DNA of 64,000 bases from positions 62,001 to 126,000 of the forward strand of contig NZ_PYGA01000009.1 of assembly GCF_003014485.1 (NCBI RefSeq), written 5' to 3'. Both the position numbers and the translations under genes were made by a program. Source of the stretch: Murinocardiopsis flavida (GTDB lineage: Bacteria; Actinomycetota; Actinomycetes; Streptosporangiales; Streptosporangiaceae). Numbering within the stretch: the first letter of the stretch is position 1; every line of letters starts with the position of its first letter. Below the pieces are notes generated by a model. That model did not search any database. It saw only the letters and a list, made by a program, of their open reading frames with translations, and was not told the origin of the DNA. This document shows, one piece after another, positions 51,908-60,072 of this stretch.

Positions 51908-53352
51908 AGCTCGTGGTCGAGAACCGGTTCGCGCTCCTGGGCCTGGTCATGGTGGCCCTCAGCGCGCTCTTCGGGGTGGCGCTCGTCACCAGCCCCGCAT
52001 CCGGCACCGACGCCGCGGGACCGGCGGAGCGCGCCAGGGTGGAGTCCGCCGTGCGCGCCTGCCCGCCCCCGCAGGGCGACGACGACTCCGGCACCATCGC
52101 CGCCTACGGCCCCGCCGACGGCGCCGACAAGGGGAAGCTGACCGCCGCGGCGAACCCCGCGGCACCCGAGGAGGACGACGACGGCGCCGTGCCGTCCCCC
52201 GAGCCCATCGGCCGCAGCGGGCAGCCGGGGACACCCTGGACCGCGGAACCCGGCGACTCCGGCACCCACACCGTGGTGCGCGCCACCGGGGGCCTCGCCG
52301 CGGGCGTCGAGCTGACCCAGGCGACACTGGGCAAGGACGAGAAGGCGGTGACCGAGGTCCGCTGCCCCGAACCGGGCCTGAGCACCTGGTTCGCCGCACC
52401 CGGCGGCGACGACCTGAAGGACCTGCGGCTGCACGCCGGCAACCCCGACGACTCCGCGGCGACCGTCAACGTCGACGTGTACGCGACCGACGGCCCCGCC
52501 GTCTCCAAGGAGACCCGCGGCATCGCGGTCGCCCCCAACAGCGATGCCGAGATCGACCTCGGACCGCTCGTCGAGTCCACCGGCGCCGTCGGCGTCCACG
52601 TCCGCACCGCCTCGGGCCGGGTCGCGGCATCACTGTTCGCCGAGAAGAGCAAGCGCGGCGCCGACTGGGTGCCGCCCGCGAACCCACCCGCCACCACCCA
52701 CGTCATCCCCGGTGTCCCCGAAGGCGGCGGCGACCGCAGGCTCATCGTCGCCGCACCGGGCGAGGACCCCGCCGACGTCAAGGTGCGCGCCTTCACACCG
52801 GACGGGGAGGCCGACCACGACGCGCTGGAGTCGCTTGACGTCCCGCCGTCGGCATCGGCCGAGCTGAGCCTTGAAGGGCCGCTCGACAAAAAGCCGGCGA
52901 CCATCGTGGTGACCGCCACCCGGCCCGTCGTCGCAGCGGTGGCCATGAGCAGGTCCGACGGCGACGACACCGCCTACACCGCGGCGGTGGACCCCCTCGA
53001 AGGCGGCCTGAACAGCACGGCCGTCGTGCCGTCCCTCCCGAAGGACACGGACTCGGAACTGCTGATCGGCGCGCCGGAGAAGGCGGCGACCGTGCGGGTC
53101 ACCCCGGTCGCGGCCGACGGCTCCACCGGTGACCCCAAGGAGACGAAGGTCAAGGCGGGCCGCACCGAACCGGTGAAGGTCGGCGCGGACGCCGCAGCAC
53201 TGGTCGTGGAGGCGGTCAAGGGCAGCGGACCGGCCTACGCCGCCCGGGTGCTGAAGGGCGACGGCGCCACCAGCGTGCTGCCGCTGCCGCCCGCACCGGC
53301 GGAGATCGCGCTGCCGTCGGTGTCCGACAGCCTCACCAGCGTGGTCCGGTGA
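51904..53352 (+). CDS. DUF5719 family secreted or membrane-anchored protein
   Basis: A 482-residue protein with an N-terminal helix (FALLGLVMVALSALFGVALV, about 9-28) that acts as signal anchor. The rest is outside and beta-rich, with repeated segments such as LRLHAGNPDDSAATVNVDVY and HVIPGVPEGGGDRRLIVAAP. This is the DUF5719 family, always found after the giant GT2 gene in actinobacteria as far as I recall. It probably assists that enzyme outside the membrane. ATG overlaps the GT2 stop (ATGA). Confidence 0.85.
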   Translation: MKLVVENRFALLGLVMVALSALFGVALVTSPASGTDAAGPAERARVESAVRACPPPQGDDDSGTIAAYGPADGADKGKLTAAANPAAPEEDDDGAVPSPEPIGRSGQPGTPWTAEPGDSGTHTVVRATGGLAAGVELTQATLGKDEKAVTEVRCPEPGLSTWFAAPGGDDLKDLRLHAGNPDDSAATVNVDVYATDGPAVSKETRGIAVAPNSDAEIDLGPLVESTGAVGVHVRTASGRVAASLFAEKSKRGADWVPPANPPATTHVIPGVPEGGGDRRLIVAAPGEDPADVKVRAFTPDGEADHDALESLDVPPSASAELSLEGPLDKKPATIVVTATRPVVAAVAMSRSDGDDTAYTAAVDPLEGGLNSTAVVPSLPKDTDSELLIGAPEKAATVRVTPVAADGSTGDPKETKVKAGRTEPVKVGADAAALVVEAVKGSGPAYAARVLKGDGATSVLPLPPAPAEIALPSVSDSLTSVVR

Positions 53353-53376
53353 CGCCGCCGCCCGCCCGCTGCGGGA

Positions 53377-53811
53377 TCACGCCTCGGGGTCGACGGTCTC
53401 GGGTTCGAGGCCCAGCAGGTTGGCGACCTCTTCAACGACGGTGTCGTAGACGAGAAGGGCCATCTCGTCAGGGTCGGTGGTGCGGATCTCCACCGGGCGG
53501 CGGTAGACGATGATGCGGGCCTGCCCGGTGCCGGCGCGCTCCAACCGGGAGAACGGAATGCCGTCCTCGGCTGTGACACCGGGAGGGACCTCCGGGACGT
53601 CCTCGACCATGAATTCGACGTAGGCGAGTTCGCGGGCCCACACGCGTTCGAGGCGTTCGACCGCATCGAGCACGAGGTCGTCGAAGACCTGCGCCCGGGT
53701 CCGGGATATGGGGAGCTCAGACGGCGTCAATGGGCCGCGGATTCCACGTCCGCGGCGATCCCTGCGCCGTGTTCGGTCGGCTTGGGGCCGATGAGGGTGC
53801 ACTCGTCGCAC
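53377..53811 (-). CDS. zincin-like (metallopeptidase family) protein without HExxH
   Basis: A 144-residue protein. RRDRRGRGIRGPLTPSELPI followed by FDDLVLDAVERLERVW matches actinobacterial metallopeptidase-family proteins of the Rv3259 type. Where true zincins carry HExxH, this protein reads VVEEVANLLGL, without either His, so it cannot bind zinc in the usual way. As I recall, close relatives in streptomycetes also lack the motif, so it is probably a stable non-enzymatic branch. GTG start at 53811, kept because the Arg-rich N-terminus is conserved. Convergent with DUF5719. Confidence 0.78.
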   Translation of the reverse strand: MRRVHPHRPQADRTRRRDRRGRGIRGPLTPSELPISRTRAQVFDDLVLDAVERLERVWARELAYVEFMVEDVPEVPPGVTAEDGIPFSRLERAGTGQARIIVYRRPVEIRTTDPDEMALLVYDTVVEEVANLLGLEPETVDPEA

Positions 53812-54002
53812 GCATTGAGCCTATGCCATCCGGAGCCCCCCGCGCAGCCCCAGGGGCGCCGGTTCGGGCCGCCCGCAATGCGCTCCGGCCGCCGACCGCT
53901 TCGCGGGGCTCCGGATCGCCCGCGCACGGGAGCACGCGCCTGCGGCGCCGTGTCGATGCCGGTAGTAGCGGATGCGCCGGGAAAGGCATAAGGTCAGGGG
54001 TC

Positions 54003-54401
54003 GTGAGCGTTGTCCGACGCTGCTCTCGCACCGCGTGCAGGCAGCCCGCCGTCTTCACGCTCACCTATGTCTACGCCGATTCCACTGCGGTCCTCGGCCC
54101 GCTCGCGGCCTATGTCGAACCGCACTGCTACGACCTGTGCGCCATGCACGCCGAACGCCTCACGGCGCCCCGCGGGTGGGAGGTCGTCCGGCTCCCGGCC
54201 GACAACTCCGGCGGCCCCGGCAGTGACGACCTCGAAGCGCTCGCCAATGCCGTCCGCGAGGCGGCGCGGCCGCCCGTCCGGCGCGAACCGGTCGGGCAGG
54301 GCAGTGAGACCCACCGGCGCGGCCACCTGCGGGTCGTGAAGTCCGAGCCGCGCGGCGAACCCCCCGCCCACCGGCAGGCCCGCCCCGGATCCGACGGCTG
54401 A
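54003..54401 (+). CDS. DUF3499 family protein, probable zinc ribbon
   Basis: A 132-residue protein beginning VSVVRRCSRTACRQPAVFTL. Cys7, Cys12, Cys42 and Cys46 (CSRTAC ... HCYDLCAMHAE) form a likely zinc site, and LTYVYADSTAVLGPLAAYVE is the conserved middle part of DUF3499 (Rv3258c type). The C-terminal 50 residues are disordered. GTG at 54003 has AGGTCAGGGG upstream. The function is unknown; the family is confined to actinobacteria and linked to whiB2 and manB. Confidence 0.9.
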   Translation: MSVVRRCSRTACRQPAVFTLTYVYADSTAVLGPLAAYVEPHCYDLCAMHAERLTAPRGWEVVRLPADNSGGPGSDDLEALANAVREAARPPVRREPVGQGSETHRRGHLRVVKSEPRGEPPAHRQARPGSDG

Positions 54402-54448
54402 ACGGCGGCCCCTTGCGCGTCCGCTGCGGCCGCGCCCCCGAAACGAGG

Positions 54449-54481
54449 CGAACCCCCGGACGCGCGGCCTCCGGGGGTTCG
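54449..54481. terminator. bidirectional terminator after DUF3499
   Basis: A perfect 12-bp stem (54449-54460 with 54470-54481) and a nine-base loop between the DUF3499 stop (54401) and the stop of the convergent membrane-protein gene (54502). Confidence 0.8.
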
Positions 54482-54501
54482 CGGCATGCGGCGCCGGGCG
54501 C

Positions 54502-55116
54502 CTACCGGGCCGGCCGCCGGGCGTTCCCACGGCGGCGGAGGGCCGTGACGACCACGATCACCAGCGCCGCGACGATACCGGCCGCGGCGAGGCCGAGCCC
54601 GATGGAGACCATCGCGACCCGCCGGGTCTCGGCGCCCTTCACCACGTCGCCGCCTGCGATCCCATGGCGGATCTGGGAGCCGCCGGCGCAGCTGTAGGTG
54701 TGCTCCCCGGGCTCGGTGGTGTCGAGGTAGCCGTTGAGGATCCACACGCCGTCGTCGGTCTCGTAGGACCCTTCGCGTTCGAGCACGCCGACCTTGCCCG
54801 AGGGGGTGGTGTGGGTGCAGTCCCAGGTGTTGACGTCGGTGGTGAACAGGGCCCATTGCCCGTCCTCGCCCGCGCCGACCTCGAAGGTGGCCGTGCCGCT
54901 GCCGTCGACCTGCGCGGCGAAGTCGGGGGTGGGCTTGGCGGAGTTGGCGCCGAGCGCGATCAGTGCGACCCCGGCGGTGAGGCCGACCGCGAGGACGACG
55001 GCGCCCACCCAGTACCAGAGGCGCCGCGGCCTGAGGTCCTGTGTGGAGGGAGCGGAGGAATGCGCGTGGGGGATGTGCGGGGGCATGGACGGGGGAGGTG
55101 ACTGGGGTAGGGACAC
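54502..55116 (-). CDS. membrane protein with two helices and an outside domain
   Basis: A 204-residue protein. A Pro/His-rich tail, a helix near 32-53 (LWYWVGAVVLAVGLTAGVAL), an outside beta-rich domain (ATFEVGAGEDGQWALFTTDV, with Cys in WDCTHT and YSCAGG likely bonded) and a second helix near the C-terminus (AMVSIGLGLAAAGIVAALVI). I do not recognise a family. The GTG at 55116 is a guess; an ATG at 55086 would remove ten residues. It is a single gene between terminators. Confidence 0.68.
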   Translation of the reverse strand: MSLPQSPPPSMPPHIPHAHSSAPSTQDLRPRRLWYWVGAVVLAVGLTAGVALIALGANSAKPTPDFAAQVDGSGTATFEVGAGEDGQWALFTTDVNTWDCTHTTPSGKVGVLEREGSYETDDGVWILNGYLDTTEPGEHTYSCAGGSQIRHGIAGGDVVKGAETRRVAMVSIGLGLAAAGIVAALVIVVVTALRRRGNARRPAR

Positions 55117-55219
55117 ATGCGGGATTCTGCCAGAACGCCCCCGGATTCGGACACCTGCGCGATTCGGCACGTGTGCCCGCCTGCGATCCGGCCGTGCGCC
55201 GGTGCGCGCGGGCGTCCGA

Positions 55220-56164
55220 TCAGGGGCGCCGTCCGCCGTCGTCCCCGCCTTGGTCCGCGGCCCCGGCTGCTCCGCCGTCGTCGCCGTCGTCGCCCTGGTC
55301 CGGGGCGCCGTCGCCGTTTCGTCCCGCGTCCCTGCTCCCGCCCGCGCCTCCGCCCTTGTCTCCGCCCGTTTCTCCGCCGTGTTGCCCGGCCTCGCTGCGG
55401 TCGCCGCCCTGCGGGCCCGGGGGGCCGGTCGGCGCGGGGCCGTCGGCCGCTGCGAGGCCGCCCGGGCCGTCGGGCCGGGCTCCGATCGCGGCGAGGACGT
55501 CGCGGCGGACGACCCCCATCGCCAGCGGCACGGCGAACAGCATCAGGAACAGCACCCGCGTCAGCCGTCCCTGCGTCTCCGGACACGCGCCCGACGGGTC
55601 GACGACCGGGCCGCCGCACACCGCAGCCTCGGCGGCCCCGGCGCTCGGCCAGGCGAGCAGCCACACCGCAGTGAGCAGGATCGCGGCGAGGAGCACAGCG
55701 GGGACGTCCATGGCGCGGCCGTTGCGGATCCGCCGGTACATCCAGATCAGCACGATCCCGCTGCCCGCCGCCCACAGGCCCCGGCCCGTGGACGCCGAGC
55801 CGACGCAGGGGGCCGGGGCGATCAGCGCGTCGTCGGTGTCCCCCTCGGCCGGCGGGGTCGCCTCGGGAGCCGGCGGCACCGTCACCTCGGAGCGGAGGTC
55901 CTCCGGAACCGGCGCCCCCGAGCCGAGGAGCTCCTCTGGCACCGGCGCCCCGGAGTCGAGGAGCTCTTCCGGGACCGGAGCCGGCGACGGCAGCTCGGTC
56001 TCGGCCGACTCCGACGTGATCTCGGTGAGCGTGTACTGCTCGCACGGCACACCGCCGAACGTCAGGTAGACCGCGAACACGAACATCGCGGTGATGAGCG
56101 TGAGCAGGAGGGCGAGCATCCCGTTGGGGCGGCCGCGAACGTCGGTGACAGGGGGGATGACCAC
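55220..56164 (-). CDS. membrane protein, paralogue of the next gene, with 11-residue repeats
   Basis: A 314-residue protein. First helix near 16-36 (MLALLLTLITAMFVFAVYLT), a linker with three 11-residue repeats of the form APVPEELLxSG (residues 62-94), three helices between about 130 and 225, then VPLAMGVVRRDVLAAIG and a Gly/Asp-rich disordered tail. The start GRPNGMLALLLTL and end VPLAMxVVRRD are shared with the gene at 56290, so the two are duplicates. No known domain. GTG start. Confidence 0.68.
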   Translation of the reverse strand: MVIPPVTDVRGRPNGMLALLLTLITAMFVFAVYLTFGGVPCEQYTLTEITSESAETELPSPAPVPEELLDSGAPVPEELLGSGAPVPEDLRSEVTVPPAPEATPPAEGDTDDALIAPAPCVGSASTGRGLWAAGSGIVLIWMYRRIRNGRAMDVPAVLLAAILLTAVWLLAWPSAGAAEAAVCGGPVVDPSGACPETQGRLTRVLFLMLFAVPLAMGVVRRDVLAAIGARPDGPGGLAAADGPAPTGPPGPQGGDRSEAGQHGGETGGDKGGGAGGSRDAGRNGDGAPDQGDDGDDGGAAGAADQGGDDGGRRP

Positions 56165-56210
56165 AGTGGGCTCTCTACTCGTGAGGGCTGGTCGTCGGCT
56201 TGATGACTGA

Positions 56211-56252
56211 TGGGGCGCCGGTCTGGTCGGTCCCGACCAGACCGGCGCCCCA
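56211..56252 (-). terminator. very long hairpin after a membrane-protein gene
   Basis: A 19-bp perfect stem (56212-56230 with 56233-56251), plus an outer T-A pair, and an almost absent loop. It lies 38 bases after the stop at 56290 on the minus strand and before the start of the paralogous gene. Confidence 0.85.
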
Positions 56253-56289
56253 ACAGCTGCTCAGGCCGGACCGGCACCCCGACAGCCGC

Positions 56290-56988
56290 TCAGGCCTGCT
56301 GCGGCCCGCCGCCTTCGTCGGTCGCTCCGTCGCCACTACTGTCCTCGCCGCCGCCGGTGCCGCCCGTGCCGCCGTTTCCGTCCGGCGCTCCGCCGGAGGG
56401 CGGTGCGGGTGGGGGACCCGGTGCGGGGCCGGCGGTCGCCGCCGCGTCGCGCCGCACCACGCTCATTGCCAGCGGGACCGCGACCAGGACGACCAGCCAG
56501 GACGGGAGCAGGCCCGACTGGCCCCAGGAGGGGAGCAGCAGGCTGCTCGGCCAGCACACCGACCACAGCAGCAGCGCCAGCGCGATGAACCGGAGGTCGA
56601 ACGAGCGGTTCGCGCGGGCGCGCAGGTACAGCCAGCCCAGCACCAGCGCGGTGCCGAACGCCCACACCGCGAGGCCGGAGCCCCCGCTGCCGTAGCCGCT
56701 CCCCTGGACGGCGACCATGGGCGCCGCGGTGTTCCCCGAGTCGTTCCCCGAGTCCTCCGGCGTGTACTCGTCGACCCCCGTCTGCGCCGCGCCCCCGCCC
56801 TCGACGATGACGTCGGCCGGTGTGTAGGCGAACCAGCCGAAATCGGACGGTTCGCCGGTGGAGCCGCCCGACAGCGAACCGACGAGCAGGTGCACGGTGA
56901 GGGCCAGCATGGAGGCCGCGAGGCCGAGCAGGATGGCGAGCAGGCCGCTCTGCCTGCCGCGCGAGTCGGTGACGAGTCGGGTGAACAC
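56290..56988 (-). CDS. membrane protein, paralogue of the downstream gene
   Basis: A 232-residue protein. First helix near 17-36 (LLAILLGLAASMLALTVHLL), a Gly/Ser-rich outside loop, three helices between about 95 and 175, and VPLAMSVVRRDAAATAG before a disordered tail rich in Gly and Glu. Shares the RGRxxGLLAxLLGL start and the VPLAMxVVRRD end with its neighbour, but not the linker. The GTG at 56988 is chosen because the longer frame is Arg/Pro-rich and not membrane-like. Divergent from manB. Confidence 0.68.
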   Translation of the reverse strand: MFTRLVTDSRGRQSGLLAILLGLAASMLALTVHLLVGSLSGGSTGEPSDFGWFAYTPADVIVEGGGAAQTGVDEYTPEDSGNDSGNTAAPMVAVQGSGYGSGGSGLAVWAFGTALVLGWLYLRARANRSFDLRFIALALLLWSVCWPSSLLLPSWGQSGLLPSWLVVLVAVPLAMSVVRRDAAATAGPAPGPPPAPPSGGAPDGNGGTGGTGGGEDSSGDGATDEGGGPQQA

Positions 56989-57194
56989 GGCGGGAAATCC
57001 CCTCGGATTCGGGTGTGGTCGGGGCGGTGCGGGGGAGAGCACCGCGCAGTCTGCCCGACACCGGCGACATCCCGCCAGGGGGGCGCTTGCCGAGGCTGCT
57101 GCCATGGCGCCCGCCGGTCTTATAGGTTGGAAGACCGCGGGCTCCGGCGGCCCGCAGCACCGATCCCACAACGAATCCCGCGGAGCGACGACAG

Positions 57195-58559
57195 TTGGGC
57201 GACCTCGCACAGATCTTCAAGGCGTACGACATTCGCGGCCTCATCCCCGACACCCTCGACGCCGGTATCGCGCGCGCCATCGGCGCCGCCTTCGCCGAGG
57301 TGGTCGGCGGGCCGACCATCGTGGTCGCCCACGACATGCGGCCGTCGTCGCCGGAGCTCGCCGCGGCGTTCGCCGAGGGTGTCACCAGCAGGGGCGTCGA
57401 CGTCGTCGCCGCAGGGCTGGGCTCCACCGACCTGCTCTACTACGCGTCGGGCGTGCTCGACATCCCTGGCGCGATGTTCACGGCGAGCCACAACCCGGCC
57501 CAGTACAACGGCATCAAGCTGTGCCGCGCCGGGGCCGCGCCCATCAGTTCCGACACCGGGCTCGACGACATCCGCCGCCTCGCCGAGCAGGGCCTGCCCG
57601 CGCCGAGCGGGCCCGCGGGCACCGTCACCGAGCGCGACCTCCTCGCCGACTACGCCGCGCACCTGCGCTCCCTGGTCGACCTCAGCGGCGGACGCCCGCT
57701 GAAGGTCGTTGTCGACGCCGGCAACGGCATGGGCGGCCACACCGTCCCCGCGGTGCTCGGCAAGGACCTGCTGGGGCCCCTGCCGCTGGAGATCGTCCCG
57801 CTCTACTTCGCGCTCGACGGCACGTTCCCGAACCACCCGGCGAACCCGCTCGACCCGGCCAACATCGTCGACCTCCAGGCGAAGGTGCGCGCCGAGGGCG
57901 CCGACATCGGCCTGGCGTTCGACGGCGACGCCGACCGCTGCTTCGTCGTCGACGAGCGCGGCGAGCCCGTGTCGCCCTCCGCCATCACGGCGCTGGTGGC
58001 GGTGCAGGAACTCGCGAAGCACCCCGGGTCGACCATCATCCACAACCTCATCACCTCGCTCGCCGTGCCCGAGGTCGTCCGCGAACACGGCGGCACCCCG
58101 GTGCGCACCCGTGTCGGGCACTCCTTCATCAAGGCGGAGATGGCGCGTACCGGTGCGGTGTTCGGCGGTGAGCACTCCGCCCACTACTACTTCCGCGACT
58201 TCTGGCGGGCCGACACCGGCATGCTGGCCGCCATGCACGTGCTGCGCGTGCTCGGCGCCCAGGACGCGCCCCTGTCGGCCATCACCGCCGAGTACGACCG
58301 CTACGCCGCATCGGGCGAGATCAACTCCGAGGTCGCTGACCAGGCCGCGCGGGCCGCCGCCGTCGAGGCGGCCTTCGCCGGGCGCGACGGCGCCTCAGTC
58401 GACCACGTCGACGGGCTCACGGTGTCGCTGCCCGACGGGAGCTGGTTCAACCTGCGGGCCTCCAACACCGAGCCGCTGCTCCGCCTCAACTGCGAGGCGC
58501 GCGACCCCGCGCTGATGGCGGCGCTGCGCGACGAAGTCCTCGAAATCGTCCGGGCCTGA
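57195..58559 (+). CDS. manB: phosphomannomutase/phosphoglucomutase
   Basis: A 454-residue enzyme. FKAYDIRGLIPDTLDAG is the family start, the phospho-serine loop is TASHNPAQYN (Ser98), the metal loop is DGDADR (about 243-248), GEHSAHYYFRDF is the sugar loop, and RASNTEPLLRLN binds phosphate. It interconverts mannose-6-P and mannose-1-P (or the glucose pair), feeding GDP-mannose for wall and lipid glycans. TTG start. In mycobacteria the same gene lies beside whiB2 and DUF3499. Confidence 0.95.
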   Translation: MGDLAQIFKAYDIRGLIPDTLDAGIARAIGAAFAEVVGGPTIVVAHDMRPSSPELAAAFAEGVTSRGVDVVAAGLGSTDLLYYASGVLDIPGAMFTASHNPAQYNGIKLCRAGAAPISSDTGLDDIRRLAEQGLPAPSGPAGTVTERDLLADYAAHLRSLVDLSGGRPLKVVVDAGNGMGGHTVPAVLGKDLLGPLPLEIVPLYFALDGTFPNHPANPLDPANIVDLQAKVRAEGADIGLAFDGDADRCFVVDERGEPVSPSAITALVAVQELAKHPGSTIIHNLITSLAVPEVVREHGGTPVRTRVGHSFIKAEMARTGAVFGGEHSAHYYFRDFWRADTGMLAAMHVLRVLGAQDAPLSAITAEYDRYAASGEINSEVADQAARAAAVEAAFAGRDGASVDHVDGLTVSLPDGSWFNLRASNTEPLLRLNCEARDPALMAALRDEVLEIVRA

Positions 58560-58663
58560 CCGGCCCACCGCACTGCCGACCTACTGGCTCTCCCGACCGA
58601 CCGCCCTGCCGACCCACCGACAACGACTGATCACGACCGACCACCGGCGAGGAAGCACGAACC

Positions 58664-58846
58664 ATGAGCACCACGATCGACGACTGGCTGCTGGAGATCC
58701 TGGCCTGCCCGAAGAGCAACGCCCCGCTCCGCCTGGACGAAGAGGCCGGCGAACTGGTGTGCGACGAGAGCGGGCTTGCCTACCCCATCCGCGACGGCAT
58801 CCCGGTGCTGCTGGTCGATGAGGCCAGGACCATCGAGCCGTCCTAG
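58664..58846 (+). CDS. Trm112/UPF0434-like small protein
   Basis: A 60-residue protein. LLEILACPKSNAPLRL and LVCDESGLAYPIRDGIPVLL match the Trm112/YcaR family. Only Cys15 and Cys33 remain of the four Cys of zinc-binding members, so a stable zinc site is unlikely. The family activates methyltransferases in eukaryotes; the bacterial role is unsettled. Its stop is eight bases before the next gene, which is typical for the manB/PMI-like pair in actinobacteria. Confidence 0.9.
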   Translation: MSTTIDDWLLEILACPKSNAPLRLDEEAGELVCDESGLAYPIRDGIPVLLVDEARTIEPS

Positions 58847-58854
58847 GCCGGCCC

Positions 58855-60036
58855 ATGCCATTGGTGTTCGAGGAGCACCGCCTCGGCGGGCTCGCCGAGG
58901 GCGGCGACCCCGCCGCCCTTGAGGCGCTGCGCGCGACCGCGTCGGGTGCGGCCCGGCTGCGGTCGGCCCGCTCCGCCGCGCTCGAAGCCGACCTGGGCGC
59001 GCTCACCGCCGACGGCCGGCCCCGCTCCATCGTCGTGGTCGCCGCGGACGCGCCGGTCGGCGAGGCGCCGGCCGCCGTGTTCGGCAACGGCTGCCCCGTC
59101 CCCCTCGTCGCAGTCCGCGACCACCGGCTGCCCGGCTGGGTCGCCGGACACGATCTCGTCATCGCCGTCGCGGCCACATCCGGCCAAAACGCCGATCCGG
59201 TGGCGCGCGCGGCGGCCGAGGCGGTGCGGCGCGGGTGCCGGTTCCTGGGAATCGGCGCACCCGGCGGACCGCTCGCGCCGATCGCCGAGCAGGCCAGGGC
59301 GCCCTACATCCCGCTGCACGCCGCCGGGGCCGTCGCCGCCGACATCGGCCCCGCGCTGTGGGGGCCGCTCGCGGCCGTCCTCACCGCCGTGGGCCGGACG
59401 GCAGGGATCACCGCCGTCCCCGCCGAGGTGTTCGAGGCGGCGGCCGCGCGCCTCGAAGACGTCGCCCACCAGTGCCGGCCGGCGGCGGAGCCCTGGATCG
59501 ACCCCGCCAAGTCGGTCACCCTCGACCTCGCCGGGGCGCTGCCGCTGATCTGGGGCGGCACCCCGATCGCGGCCGTTGCGGCGCGCAGGTTCGCCGCGAC
59601 CCTCGGCGCGCAGGCGCGCTACCCCGCGCTCGCCGGGGAGGTGCCCGGCGACCTCGCCTGGCAGGCGCCCACCGCCGAGGGGCCGTTCGGCGGCGACGGC
59701 GCCCCCCGCTCGATCTTCGACGACCCGGAGCCCGAAGGCGCGGCCCGCATGCGCGCGGTGCTGCTGCGCGACCCCGGCGGGCCCGGCGACCCCGGCGATT
59801 CGGACGAGCCCAGCGTTTCCGGCGATTCCGGCGGGTCCGGCGCTATGGCGGGTACGATGACGGCCGCCGAGGAGTCGCTGCGCGCACGTGGTGTGGGCAT
59901 CAGCGAACTCCGTACCGAACCGGGCCATCCCTTGGAACGTTTGGCCGGTTTGATCGCTCTAACCGAATACGTCACTGTGTATCTTGCTGTGGCGTACGGC
60001 GTCGATCCGCTGAGTTCCCGACCGGTCGTGCCCTGA
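58855..60036 (+). CDS. SIS-domain phosphosugar isomerase-like protein (bacterial PGI/PMI family)
   Basis: A 393-residue protein. A SIS fold is seen in SIVVVAADAPVGEAPAAVFG, DLVIAVAATSGQNADPV and VRRGCRFLGIGAPGGPLAPI; the C-terminal half (LPLIWGGTPIAAVAARRFAA, ATLGAQARYPALAGEVPGD, LAGLIALTEYVTVYLAVAYG) matches the bact-PGI_C family, to which bifunctional glucose/mannose-6-phosphate isomerases and Rv3256c-type proteins belong. With manB it would supply mannose-6-P. The Gly/Asp/Ser-rich insert near 300-330 is unusual. Start MPLVFEEHRL, ATG. Confidence 0.82.
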   Translation: MPLVFEEHRLGGLAEGGDPAALEALRATASGAARLRSARSAALEADLGALTADGRPRSIVVVAADAPVGEAPAAVFGNGCPVPLVAVRDHRLPGWVAGHDLVIAVAATSGQNADPVARAAAEAVRRGCRFLGIGAPGGPLAPIAEQARAPYIPLHAAGAVAADIGPALWGPLAAVLTAVGRTAGITAVPAEVFEAAAARLEDVAHQCRPAAEPWIDPAKSVTLDLAGALPLIWGGTPIAAVAARRFAATLGAQARYPALAGEVPGDLAWQAPTAEGPFGGDGAPRSIFDDPEPEGAARMRAVLLRDPGGPGDPGDSDEPSVSGDSGGSGAMAGTMTAAEESLRARGVGISELRTEPGHPLERLAGLIALTEYVTVYLAVAYGVDPLSSRPVVP

Positions 60037-60072
60037 CGCCGTACACGGCCCCTTTGCCTGGAGGAAAACTCG

